Part shown: in pieces, positions 52,901 to 61,449 of the stretch
Layout: each line of letters starts with the position of its first letter
Position numbering within the stretch: position 1 is the stretch's first letter
Assembly: GCA_029228645.1 (NCBI GenBank)
Contig: JAPTHR010000002.1
Coordinates: forward strand, 186,001-250,000
From: Gammaproteobacteria bacterium Milos-ODIII6
GTDB lineage: Bacteria; Pseudomonadota; Gammaproteobacteria; Chromatiales; Chromatiaceae
Direction of reading: 5' to 3'
Length of the DNA: 64,000 bases
Position numbers and translations under genes: made by a program
Notes under the pieces: model-generated
What the model was told of the DNA's origin: nothing
The model's database searches: none
Seen by the model: the letters and a program-made list of their open reading frames with translations, nothing else

Positions 52901-54109
52901 CTCGCCAAGACCCAGGCGACGCATCAGCCACGGCATGCTGCCGGCATGCACCAGCAGGGTCCACAGCACCACGCCATAGGCGATCGACTGGATAGTCCAC
53001 CAGTATTCCAGTGACGGCGGCAGTGACAGGGCCAGCGCCAGGGTCACCGCGCCGCGGACACCCCCGGACCAGATCACCGGGCGCCACGCTCGCGGCGTCG
53101 GCTGCACGCCCGGCAGCCTTTCAAACACCGGCAGGAATACGAACACGTTGATCGCGCGCGCCAGCAGGACTGCGGCAATGCCGATCAGCATCGCCAGCCA
53201 TTGCTGGCTGAACATCGCGACCTGGAAGCTGATCCCGGAGATCAGAAACAGCAGCGTGTTGGCGAGCCACCCCTTGTACTCCCACAGGAGATGCAGGGCA
53301 CGGCCCTCCTCTGGCGCGCTATCCCGCACCCGGCCCAGAACCAAACCCGCGACCAGGGTGGCCATCACGCCGGAGAAATGCAGGCTCTCGGCCAACAGGA
53401 AAGCGCCATAGGCCGCAAGCAGGCTGATCACCCCGCGCAGGACTGCCCCCCCGATCAGGCGCAGCATCCCCATCGCGAGCCCGGCAACCACTGCCCCCGC
53501 GAGCGCGCCACCGGAAAAGATCAGCAAAAAAGCCCCCATCGTATCCAGCACCCCGGCTTCGCTGCGCTCGCCGCTTGCGAGCGACAACAGCAGCACAAAC
53601 AACACGATCGCGGTGGCGTCGTTGAACAGGCTCTCCCCATCCACGACGGTGCGCAATCGGCCGGGGGCGCCGAGACGCTTGAACAGGGCCAGTACCGCGA
53701 CCGGGTCGGTCGCCGAGAGCAGCGCCGCGGCGATCAGCGCCGCCATCCAGGGGAAGCCCTGCGGATGGCCAATGCCCAGAAACAGCAAGGCCGCGGTCAC
53801 CACGGTCGCCAGCAGGGTCAGCGGCACCGCCAGCAACAGGATCTGGGGCAGATTACGCCGCAGTTCGTGCCGGTCCATGTTGAACGCGGCCTCGAAGATC
53901 AGCACCGGCAGGAACAGGAAGAACACCAGGTCGTGGAAAATTTCCCAGCGCAGCCCGGTATCGCCGCCGGCGAAAATGAACAGCTCCGATCCTACAAAAC
54001 CGAGTGCCACAAGGAAGGCGCTGAAGGGGAAACCGAGACGCGCCATCAACGGCTCGCTCACGACCGCGATCAGCAACAACAGCAGGTAAAAGGAGAGAAC
54101 CTCGACCAC
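52889..54109 (-). CDS. NhaP-type Na+/H+ antiporter (CPA1 family)
   Basis: The 406-residue protein has about twelve transmembrane helices. CPA1 marks are LVFFLFLPVLIFEAAFNMD, the ion-binding ALLSATDPVAVLALFKRLGAP with conserved Asp, VVDGESLFNDATAIVLFVLLL and the late WSGGVRGAVTLALALSLP block. It exchanges cytoplasmic Na+ or K+ for H+ at the inner membrane. The long cytoplasmic tail of larger relatives is absent. Its terminal codons overlap a GC hairpin shared with the convergent gene. The next gene on the strand begins 190 bp upstream. Confidence 0.93.
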   Translation of the reverse strand: MVEVLSFYLLLLLIAVVSEPLMARLGFPFSAFLVALGFVGSELFIFAGGDTGLRWEIFHDLVFFLFLPVLIFEAAFNMDRHELRRNLPQILLLAVPLTLLATVVTAALLFLGIGHPQGFPWMAALIAAALLSATDPVAVLALFKRLGAPGRLRTVVDGESLFNDATAIVLFVLLLSLASGERSEAGVLDTMGAFLLIFSGGALAGAVVAGLAMGMLRLIGGAVLRGVISLLAAYGAFLLAESLHFSGVMATLVAGLVLGRVRDSAPEEGRALHLLWEYKGWLANTLLFLISGISFQVAMFSQQWLAMLIGIAAVLLARAINVFVFLPVFERLPGVQPTPRAWRPVIWSGGVRGAVTLALALSLPPSLEYWWTIQSIAYGVVLWTLLVHAGSMPWLMRRLGLGEPPR

Positions 54110-54298
54110 GAGCGGCCCTCCGCAGCGGATCGTTGCGCCACCCCGACGGAATGCCCAGGGATCATCAATAGAGTGTAGCCATGAATCCCGCGAGGATTAT
54201 TCATGCGGGGCATGTTGGGGCACAAAGTGCTCCCTACGCGGACGTACCCCCGGTCGCTTATCCCGGGGGAATCGCGCCTCGATCGGGAAAATTGGCCC

Positions 54299-55264
54299 TC
54301 AAAGACCTTGCGCCATCCATTGTGCGATCCGCTGCTCCGCCCAGTAATCGGCCAGGCCCGGCCAGCGGCCGCTGACGAACCCGATGTGCCCGCCATGCCG
54401 GGTGAGCTCCAGGTGGACCTCCGGCGGCAGTTCCTGCGCGCTCGGCGGGGTGCTGGGAAACATGAACGGATCGTCGGCCGCATGCAGGATCAGGGTCGGC
54501 GTGCGTATCTGCGGGATGTACTGGCGGCTGCTCGCCTGCCGGTAATAGTCGTGCACATTCCCGAAGCCGTGCAGCGGGGCGGTGACCGCGTCGTCGAAGG
54601 CGTAGAAGGTATCCAGCTGCCGCACATCCACGTCCAGCGGGCAGGGAATGCGCGCGAACTTGAGGGTGAAACTGCGCTGCAGATGACCGACCAGGTAACG
54701 TTCGTACAGGCGTGTGCGTGCGCCACCGAGACGCCGCGCGGCATCGTCGAGCACGAACGGCACCGACACCGCGACCGCGCGCCGCAGCCGGCACTGCGCA
54801 CCCGTTTCACCCAGCCATTTCAGCAGCACATTGCCGCCGAGGGATACACCGACCGCGCCGTAGACCTCGCCATGGGTGTGCCGAAGGTGATCGAGGATGA
54901 AGGCCGGGTCATCGGTCTTGCCGCTGTGGTAGGCGATCGGCAACCGGTTCGGCTCGCCGCTGCAGCCGCGGAAATGCATCAGGCAGGCTGTGAATCCGAC
55001 CTGATTGAGCGCCTGCATGATGCCGCGCACGTAATGCGAACGCACGCTGCCGCCCAGGCCGTGCAGCAGCATCACGATCGGCGCCGCGGGCGCGTCATTC
55101 GGCGAGGACCAGGCCAGGTCGATGAAGTCGCCATCCGGGAGTTCCACCCGCTCCTCCCGGATCGCGATGTGAGGCCCCCGGCGCATCAGGCTCGGCCACA
55201 GTGTCTGGGCATGCGCCTGACGCAACCACCAGGCCGGTCGGAATTCGCTCTCGACTATCGGCAT
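54299..55264 (-). CDS. YheT family alpha/beta hydrolase
   Basis: The 321-residue protein starts with the YheT-type FRPAWWLRQAHAQTLWPSLMRR. The hydrolase core has oxyanion IVMLLHGLGGS, HFRGCSGEPNRLP, nucleophile elbow GVSLGGNVLLKWLG, acid in LILHAADDPFMFP and His in TRHGGHIGFV. E. coli YheT is a predicted esterase of unknown substrate. Its ATG lies 2 bp after the MFS stop, so the two genes are co-transcribed. Confidence 0.92.
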   Translation of the reverse strand: MPIVESEFRPAWWLRQAHAQTLWPSLMRRGPHIAIREERVELPDGDFIDLAWSSPNDAPAAPIVMLLHGLGGSVRSHYVRGIMQALNQVGFTACLMHFRGCSGEPNRLPIAYHSGKTDDPAFILDHLRHTHGEVYGAVGVSLGGNVLLKWLGETGAQCRLRRAVAVSVPFVLDDAARRLGGARTRLYERYLVGHLQRSFTLKFARIPCPLDVDVRQLDTFYAFDDAVTAPLHGFGNVHDYYRQASSRQYIPQIRTPTLILHAADDPFMFPSTPPSAQELPPEVHLELTRHGGHIGFVSGRWPGLADYWAEQRIAQWMAQGL

Positions 55265-55266
55265 CG

Positions 55267-56430
55267 TCAGTCCGGCAGGCGCCGCACCAGCACGAGATTG
55301 ACCAGGCTGACCCCGGCCATCACCCAGGCGAGCCCCTGGAAGCCGATCTGGCTGGTGAGGGTACCGCCGAGCCCCTGCCCCAACCCGATACCGATGTTGA
55401 TGAACATCATGAAGATCGCGAACATGGAGGCGGCGATGCGCGCATCGGTGAGGGTCATCGCGAGCGCGGAATAGGTGGTGGTGGTGTAGCCGTAGGCGAA
55501 ACCGAACAGCAGGCAGAGCAGTGCCAGCACGACCGGGCCGAAGGTGAGCGACAGCGCCACACAGGCCATCGCCGACAGCAGGATCGCGAACCGCAGGCTG
55601 CGACGGTAGCCGAGTCGATCGGTCAGCCGACCGCTCGCGACCGCCCCCAGAATCCGCCCCACCATCACCAGTGCGACCAGGCTGCCGATGACCCCGATAT
55701 CGCCGAGTTGCGCGGCGTCGCCGTGGAAGGCGAGGAACGACAGCACACCGTCGAGCGCGAGGGCGTAGATCAGACCCATTGCCGCCAGTGATAGCGCGTC
55801 ACGGCGCGCGAGGCCACGAAAGGCCTCCCAGCTGAAGCCTCCGGGCGCCTGCCGTCCCGGATCCTGCCAAAGCCACAGGGTCAGGCCGAGCCCCGGAATC
55901 CCGAGCAGCACGATCATGGCGAACACCAGCGGCCAGCCCAGTCGTTCGGCCAGCCAAGCGCCGACCAGCAGGGACAACAGCAGACCGGCGGCGCGTGCCC
56001 CGACCATAACGCCCTGGACCAGGGGGCGCTCGTGTTCCGGGGTGGCCTCTACGGCGAGGCCATCGGTGCCGGTGTCCGAGAGCGCCATGCCGAGTGCCGC
56101 GATGAGACAGGTGATGAAGAACAGGTCCAGCCCCTCGGGCAAGCTGATCAGCGGCAACATGCCAAAGCAGCTCAGCTGAATCAGCAGGCCCAGCAGGATG
56201 TAGGGCGAGCGGTGCCCGAGACCGAACAGGCTGAAGCGGTCGCTGAGGATGCCGAGCAGGATCTTGAGCACGAAGGGCAGCACCAGGACCGCCTGGAAAA
56301 AGCCGATCTGGTCTGCGGCAAAACCGTGCTGAGTGAGATACAGCAGATTGAAGGTGAAGAAGTAACTCAGCACCGCCCCCTGCGCGAGATAGAGGCTGGC
56401 GAAGAGCGTCAGGCGTTGTGTTCGAGTCAC
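55267..56430 (-). CDS. Major facilitator superfamily transporter
   Basis: The 387-residue protein has twelve predicted transmembrane helices. ILLGILSDRFSLFGLGHRSPYILLG is the MFS signature loop after helix 2, and the equivalent in the second half is GRLTDRLGYRRSLRF. The opening ASLYLAQGAVLSYFFTFNLLYL resembles AmpG-like permeases, but the substrate cannot be assigned. It is translated just before the YheT hydrolase. The 273 bp upstream hold the divergent sigma-28-type promoter of the chemoreceptor. Confidence 0.88.
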   Translation of the reverse strand: MTRTQRLTLFASLYLAQGAVLSYFFTFNLLYLTQHGFAADQIGFFQAVLVLPFVLKILLGILSDRFSLFGLGHRSPYILLGLLIQLSCFGMLPLISLPEGLDLFFITCLIAALGMALSDTGTDGLAVEATPEHERPLVQGVMVGARAAGLLLSLLVGAWLAERLGWPLVFAMIVLLGIPGLGLTLWLWQDPGRQAPGGFSWEAFRGLARRDALSLAAMGLIYALALDGVLSFLAFHGDAAQLGDIGVIGSLVALVMVGRILGAVASGRLTDRLGYRRSLRFAILLSAMACVALSLTFGPVVLALLCLLFGFAYGYTTTTYSALAMTLTDARIAASMFAIFMMFINIGIGLGQGLGGTLTSQIGFQGLAWVMAGVSLVNLVLVRRLPD

Positions 56431-56605
56431 GGGGTTCTCGGTTCCTGGGCGATGCGGGCGCTGGAGTGGTTCCTGTTGGCGCCTACGATACCCGTGAGCC
56501 GGGCTTGTATCTATCCTGCCTCAAGCGCGTGCTGACGCGGCATCCCCCAATCCCGCTTTCCCCGGTGTCAGCACTTCGCTACCTCCGCAATCGCGACTGG
56601 CGGAC

Positions 56606-56632
56606 TAAACAATTGGACAGCCATGCCGATCA
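56606..56632 (+). promoter_or_regulatory. Sigma-28 (FliA)-type promoter of the chemoreceptor gene
   Basis: TAAACAAT, 11 bp, then GCCGATCA matches the consensus with exact spacing and one mismatch in the -10. The predicted start is near 56639, about 65 bp before the ATG at 56704. The upstream in-frame ATG at 56623 would lie inside the promoter, which supports 56704 as the real start. Confidence 0.78.
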
Positions 56633-56703
56633 AGGAACAAGAGTCGCGGTCGGACCGATCGCACACGCTCAATTATCGGGATCATTTTGTACAGGAACGG
56701 GAT

Positions 56704-58350
56704 ATGAGTTCTCTGCTGAAAGGTTTGCATCTGAAGCTGGTGTTGATCATCGGTTCGGGCATCATCGCGGCCGCGGTGGCGACCATGGCCGGCTTTGCTA
56801 CTGCCTGGACTTCATTCGACGAATTCGAACAGGTAAGCGAATTCGAGATTGGGCAGGAACGCGCCGTGCTCAATATGACCATCGACTTCAAGAAGCAGGT
56901 CCAGGAATGGAAGAACGTCCTGCTGCGCGGCTACGACCCCAAGCAGCTGGAGAAGTACTGGGGCAAGTTCCAGAAAACCGAGCAGGCTATCCAGGAAAAC
57001 GGTGAGGCGCTCCTGGAAGGGCTGCCCAACGGGGAAGCCCGGGATACCCTTGCGGAGTTTCTGGCTTCCCATCACGCAATGGGCAAGGCCTACCGCGAGG
57101 GCTTCGAGAAATTCCAGGCAGCGGATTTCGACCCCAAGGTCGGTGACCGCGTGGTCAAGGGCATCGATCGCAAGCCGACCGAGCGGCTCGAAAGCGCCGC
57201 GGCACTGATCGCTCAACAGGCCGTGGCCAGCATCGATACGACGATCGCGGACGCGCACGCGGGCATGCGAATCAGCCTGGTCGCCATCGGGCTGGTGATG
57301 TTGGGACTCTTCGTCAGCATGGGCTGGTTCATGCGCCGCCAGGTGCTCAAACCCGCGCTCGCCCTCAAGGCCTACCTGGGTCAGCTGGCCGGTGGCGATT
57401 TCACCCAGGACGTGGTGCACAACTCGCGCGACGAGTTTGGCGACATCGCCGCCAGCGCCAGCAATCTGCGGCAACAACTGGGGCACATGATCGGCGAGAT
57501 CGGTGGAATCGCCGATCGCATCGGCGGCTCCACCGGGCAATTGGCGGAACTCAGCAGCCGCAACGCCGAAGGCGTTACCCAGCAACGGCATCAGACCGAG
57601 CAGGCGGCGACTGCGATGACCCAGATGACCGCCACCGTTCAGGAGATTGCGCGCAACGCGGAATCAACGGCGGCGCAGGCGCGTCAGGCGGACGAACTGA
57701 CCAAGTCCGGGCAGCAACTCGTCACCGACCTCGCCACCGATATACAAAAACTGGCTCAAGAGGTGGCGCACTCGAGTGAGGTGGTTCGACAGGTCGAACA
57801 CGATTCCGAGGAAATCGGCAAAGTGCTGGACGTGATTCGCGGGATCGCCGAGCAGACCAACCTGCTCGCGCTGAATGCCGCTATCGAGGCGGCCCGCGCC
57901 GGCGAACAAGGAAGGGGCTTCGCGGTGGTCGCGGACGAGGTACGCACCCTGGCCAGCCGTACCCAGGACTCCACTCAGGAGATCCAGCAAACCATTGAAC
58001 GACTCCAGAATGGAACGCGTGCAGCCGCCCGCGCGATGGAACAGGGAAGCAGTCAGTCGAGTGAGACGCGCGCCAAAGCGGGCGAGGCTGCGAACGCACT
58101 GACCCAGATCGCGGATGCAGTGTCCGGCATCTCCCAGGCCAACCTGCAGATCGCCAGCGCCGCGGAAGAACAGGGCGCGGTATCCGCGGATATCGACCGC
58201 AACGTCTCTCTGCTCAACGACTCGGCCCTGGATATCCGCCAGGCTATCGAGAATACCGATGGCAGCGTGAACGATCTGAGCGCACTGGCCTCGAACCTGC
58301 TGGACATGACGGCGCACTTCAAGGTCGGGACAGAGAACGCGGTCCGCTGA
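56704..58350 (+). CDS. Methyl-accepting chemotaxis protein
   Basis: The 548-residue protein has TM1 near 13-33 ([24 protein letters not shown]). A helical periplasmic sensor of about 150 residues follows, then TM2 ([21 protein letters not shown]), HAMP ([23 protein letters not shown]) and a long signalling coiled coil. The receptor tip is [38 protein letters not shown]. The C-terminus lacks an NWETF-type CheR/CheB tether. It is expressed from a sigma-28-type promoter, like a flagellar regulon gene. The ligand is unknown. Confidence 0.96.
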   Translation: MSSLLKGLHLKLVLIIGSGIIAAAVATMAGFATAWTSFDEFEQVSEFEIGQERAVLNMTIDFKKQVQEWKNVLLRGYDPKQLEKYWGKFQKTEQAIQENGEALLEGLPNGEARDTLAEFLASHHAMGKAYREGFEKFQAADFDPKVGDRVVKGIDRKPTERLESAAALIAQQAVASIDTTIADAHAGMRISLVAIGLVMLGLFVSMGWFMRRQVLKPALALKAYLGQLAGGDFTQDVVHNSRDEFGDIAASASNLRQQLGHMIGEIGGIADRIGGSTGQLAELSSRNAEGVTQQRHQTEQAATAMTQMTATVQEIARNAESTAAQARQADELTKSGQQLVTDLATDIQKLAQEVAHSSEVVRQVEHDSEEIGKVLDVIRGIAEQTNLLALNAAIEAARAGEQGRGFAVVADEVRTLASRTQDSTQEIQQTIERLQNGTRAAARAMEQGSSQSSETRAKAGEAANALTQIADAVSGISQANLQIASAAEEQGAVSADIDRNVSLLNDSALDIRQAIENTDGSVNDLSALASNLLDMTAHFKVGTENAVR

Positions 58351-58502
58351 GCCGTCGCAGGCGCGGCCGGGGCCAGTGCATGCGGCAGCGGCCCGGCACT
58401 TTCTCCCGCGCCGGGCGAACTCGACTATATTCTTCTGAGTGTCTCCGGCGAACGGGACGGCGCCGCCCCCCCGGATGGCAGGCGCACTGATCGGGAGAAA
58501 GC

Positions 58503-58730
58503 ATGAGGAATCGGAAATGGACCTGGCGCCTGGCCGCGGGCCTCTCGCTGCTGTGGGTCCTCGCGATGTACTTCCTGACCGAGAGCTCTGATACCTTCCG
58601 CCTGTTCCTGCTGGCCGGCGTGCTACCGGTCATCACTGCCTGGGTGATCCACTGGGTCATCTCGGGGTTCCGCAAGGACAAGAGGCGCACATCGCGACCC
58701 TCACGGATGCCACCGCGCTGGCGCAAATGA
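58503..58730 (+). CDS. Small two-helix membrane protein
   Basis: The 75-residue protein has two hydrophobic helices (LAAGLSLLWVLAMYFL and FRLFLLAGVLPVITAWVIHWVI). The tail is very basic (FRKDKRRTSRPSRMPPRWRK). A GGGAGAAA ribosome binding site lies directly before the ATG. The family is not recognised. Another small membrane protein gene follows 26 bp downstream, so the two may be an operon. Confidence 0.65.
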   Translation: MRNRKWTWRLAAGLSLLWVLAMYFLTESSDTFRLFLLAGVLPVITAWVIHWVISGFRKDKRRTSRPSRMPPRWRK

Positions 58731-58756
58731 GTGGCAACAGGCAGGACTGAGACACC

Positions 58757-59119
58757 GTGGAACCCTCGCATCTGATCGAAACCGCGAGCCGTGCCTTGTG
58801 GGACCTGCTCTCGTTTGAAACCTTCCTCAGCCCTGCCCTGCTGATCCTGATCTATTACCTCGGAGCCGTCGGCATCCCGCTGTTGGCGTGGAAGCTCGCC
58901 AGACCGGTAAAGAGCCGCATCGCTGACATCCCGGTAGCTGGTGTTGAGCTACCGGATAAGCACAGGCCGGGGAAGGAATGGCTGCCCAGCCGGGCACGAA
59001 CACTGGCCTACGCGTTCGCCGCTTTCCTGGTCATGGAGGTGGGCTGGCGGGTCCTGTTTGAGTTCATGCTGGCGTACTTCCAGATGCGCGATTACCTGGC
59101 GGCGATCCACGCCGGTTGA
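58757..59119 (+). CDS. Small membrane protein (possibly DUF4282-like)
   Basis: The 120-residue protein has two main hydrophobic segments (FLSPALLILIYYLGAVGIPLLAW and TLAYAFAAFLVMEVGWRVLFEFMLAYF). The phrase LLSFETFLSPALLILIYYLG resembles the opening of DUF4282 proteins, but the match is short. It has a polar central loop. It lies just upstream of the MCE-type transport operon, 43 bp before its lipoprotein gene, and could belong with either neighbour. Confidence 0.6.
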   Translation: MEPSHLIETASRALWDLLSFETFLSPALLILIYYLGAVGIPLLAWKLARPVKSRIADIPVAGVELPDKHRPGKEWLPSRARTLAYAFAAFLVMEVGWRVLFEFMLAYFQMRDYLAAIHAG

Positions 59120-59162
59120 CAGCAACGCCACAAGCAGTGGGTTTTCGGTCAATAATTGAAGG

Positions 59163-59993
59163 ATGGATTCTTCCACTCCTCTGTTCAAACGCGATGACTT
59201 CCAGCCTGATCGTGCCGGGACAGGCTGGCGCTGGTGCTTGCTCGCCTGCTTCTGCCTGCCCCTGCTGAGCGGATGTTTCCAGACGCCGGCGCCGGAGGGC
59301 TCAGCAACCCTGCGCGAGGCCAAGCGACTCGAGGCGGCCGCCTCGCCCGAGCGGACCCAGGTGGCGCCAGCGCCGGTATACGACGATCTGGCACGGGCGT
59401 TGCGGCTGTATACCCTGGCAGACAATACCCCGGGCGCCATTCGCATACGCCTGAGCCTGGCCTACCTGCACGAGCAGCACGCCCAAACCGATGCAGCCCA
59501 GCGCGAGGCGCGGCAGGCGCTGTCGCTGGCACGTGAATTCGGCGACCCGGCTTATCTGTACCGCGCCCTGCTGATGGCGGGTCGACTCGAGCAGGAACCC
59601 GCGCTTTTCAGCGAAGCGCTGAACTACGCGAGCCCTGGCCTGCAACGCGCGGTGCTGCTGACCTACCTCGGGCGTGCGGAAGAAGCCGCCACCCAGGTGC
59701 GTGGACTCACCGAGCCGGGCGACGAGGAGGTCGGCGATCTCGCGTTCGTGCTGTTCGCGCATGCGCAGCAGATGCTCGATGCAAGGACCGCGGAGCGCGC
59801 GCTGGCCTTGTACAAGCGCGCGGATGACTATGCTGGCATCGCGCGTGCACTGCGCCTGCTGGCCGGCATCGCGACCCAAGGCGGCGACATCCCAGCGGCG
59901 GCAATCTATGCGGCGCGCGCGCAGCGGGTGGAGTCCGCCCTGGCAAATGCCACATCGGCCCGCGCGCCACCCCCGGCGGGCACACCGCGGTGA
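59163..59993 (+). CDS. Lipoprotein with TPR-like helical repeats, MCE operon
   Basis: The 276-residue protein has a leader with polar N-terminus and lipobox LLSGC (LLACFCLPLLSGCF). The mature part is nearly all helical with TPR-like pairs (LARALRLYTLADNTPGAIRIRLSLAYLHEQ, AQREARQALSLAREFGDPAYLYRALLMAGRLE, ERALALYKRADDYAGIARALRLLAGIA). Asp at +2 of the mature protein is absent, so an outer-membrane location is expected. The stop overlaps the GTG of the MlaE-type gene, so the protein belongs to this lipid-transport operon, perhaps as its outer-membrane or periplasmic partner. Confidence 0.82.
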   Translation: MDSSTPLFKRDDFQPDRAGTGWRWCLLACFCLPLLSGCFQTPAPEGSATLREAKRLEAAASPERTQVAPAPVYDDLARALRLYTLADNTPGAIRIRLSLAYLHEQHAQTDAAQREARQALSLAREFGDPAYLYRALLMAGRLEQEPALFSEALNYASPGLQRAVLLTYLGRAEEAATQVRGLTEPGDEEVGDLAFVLFAHAQQMLDARTAERALALYKRADDYAGIARALRLLAGIATQGGDIPAAAIYAARAQRVESALANATSARAPPPAGTPR

Positions 59994-60781
59994 GCCTGCT
60001 CGGTTCACTGGGCCGCAGCACCCGCCGGCGCGGACGGCAGCTCAGCGAGATGGCCGCGCTGTTGGGCCTGCTGGTGCGTCCACGTGCCTATCTCGGGCAC
60101 CCGGCCCGGCGGCGCATCGTGTTTACCCTGTTTCGCCGCCAGTTCAAGAACACCGGGGTGGACAGCCTCCTGGTCACCACCATGGTGGCGATGCTGGTCG
60201 GCTTCCTGCTGGTGTTCCTGCTGCCCGCGACCGCGGCGCGCGAGCAGCTGCTGCCGACCTTCTCGGAGCTGTACATCCTGATGATAGTGCGCGAGATCGG
60301 TCCTGTGATGTGCGCCATGATCCTGATCGCGCGCGCCGGCACCGCGATCACCGCGCGGATCGGTTTTCTCAAGGTCTTTCGCGAGTTCGAGAGCATGCAC
60401 ATCATGGGCATCGACCCGGTGGCGCTGTTCTTCGTGCCCATCTTCTGGGCCTTTCCGCTGGCGATGCTGCTGCTGGTGGTCTACTTCAACCTGTTCGCCC
60501 TGTTCGCGGCCTTCCTCAGCCTGTCCCCGCTGGACCCGGACCTGGGCGCGCGCACCCTGCTCGACACGGTGCTGCGCCAGGTCGACCTGCAGGACATGGT
60601 GGTGGTTTTCATCAAATGCGTGGTGAGCGGTTTCATCATCGGCCTTTACGCGATCTACTTCGGTACCCGCATGCGGGGTCGTGGACGCGATGTGGCGCGC
60701 GCGATGCACAGTGCCACCACGCGCCAGTTCATCGGCATCTTCGGCGCGAATGTGCTGATCTCGGTCCTGGCCTACAGCTGA
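59990..60781 (+). CDS. MlaE-type ABC permease
   Basis: The 263-residue protein starts at GTG, overlapping the lipoprotein stop. MlaE-family marks are FRRQFKNTGVDSLLVTTMVAMLVGFLL, IVREIGPVMCAMILIARAGTAITARIGFLKVFREFESMHIMGIDP and FIKCVVSGFIIGLYAIYFGTRMRGRGRDV. It forms the inner-membrane core of an MCE transporter that moves lipids between membranes. Its stop overlaps the start of the ATPase-like gene (TGATG). Confidence 0.92.
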   Translation: MSLLGSLGRSTRRRGRQLSEMAALLGLLVRPRAYLGHPARRRIVFTLFRRQFKNTGVDSLLVTTMVAMLVGFLLVFLLPATAAREQLLPTFSELYILMIVREIGPVMCAMILIARAGTAITARIGFLKVFREFESMHIMGIDPVALFFVPIFWAFPLAMLLLVVYFNLFALFAAFLSLSPLDPDLGARTLLDTVLRQVDLQDMVVVFIKCVVSGFIIGLYAIYFGTRMRGRGRDVARAMHSATTRQFIGIFGANVLISVLAYS

Positions 60782-61446
60782 TGCTGCTCGAGGTACGCGA
60801 CCTGAGCTTTCGCCCCAGCGAGGAAGTCGACCTGCGACAGGTCAGTTTCAGCGTGGACGCGGGCGAATGCGTGGTGATCCGCAGCCCGATCCTGCTGCTC
60901 GGCACCCGCCTGCTGCAGGCGCTCATCGGCCTCGAGGACACGCTTGCCGGGGAGGTCTGGTTCGAGCAGCATGACATGGTCGCGCCGCTTTCCCTGGCGC
61001 AGCGGCTGAAACTGCGGCGGCACATCGGCTATGTGCATCGCGTTGGCGGACTGGTCAGCCTGCTGAACGTGCGCGAGAACATCGTCCTGCCGCTCAGCTA
61101 CCATGAAAACATCGAGCGAGCGCGCCTGGCCGGGATGACCCGGGAGTTATCCGAATCCCTCGGTATCGCGCACCTGCTGGACCACGAGGTGGACGAGTTG
61201 GACGCGTTGCAGACACGCCTGGTCAACCTGGCGCGCGCGCTGATCACCGGCCCGCGCCTGCTGCTGGTGGATGCCATACTGGAAGGTATGCGCGAAGAGC
61301 AGATCGAGCAGGTAACCTCCGTGGTCAGCCGCTATCGTCAGCGGCACGGTTTCGCGGTGGTCATGACCGCTCGCTCGCGGGCGTTGCCCTGGGCCAGCCA
61401 GGTCTATGAACTGCGCGACGCGGGCCTGCACCGGGTGGAAGACTGA
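60781..61446 (+). CDS. Degenerate MlaF-like ABC ATPase (catalytic motifs lost)
   Basis: The 221-residue ABC nucleotide-binding fold occupies the MlaF position. Alignment by eye shows that every catalytic motif is changed. The Walker A region is VIRSPILLLGTRLLQ (about 33-45), lacking GxxGxGKS/T and its Lys. The signature is ELDALQTRLVNLARAL (139-154) instead of LSGGQ. Walker B is RLLLVDAIL (159-167) with Ala where the catalytic Glu belongs. The H-loop region is VVMTARSRA, without His. The fold-defining parts are still present (VRDLSF, VSFSVDAGECVVI, HIGYVHRVGGLVSLLNVRENIVLPL). It is predicted unable to hydrolyse ATP by itself. The frame is intact, so this is not a decayed pseudogene. Confidence 0.85.
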   Translation: MLLEVRDLSFRPSEEVDLRQVSFSVDAGECVVIRSPILLLGTRLLQALIGLEDTLAGEVWFEQHDMVAPLSLAQRLKLRRHIGYVHRVGGLVSLLNVRENIVLPLSYHENIERARLAGMTRELSESLGIAHLLDHEVDELDALQTRLVNLARALITGPRLLLVDAILEGMREEQIEQVTSVVSRYRQRHGFAVVMTARSRALPWASQVYELRDAGLHRVED

Positions 61447-61449
61447 GGC

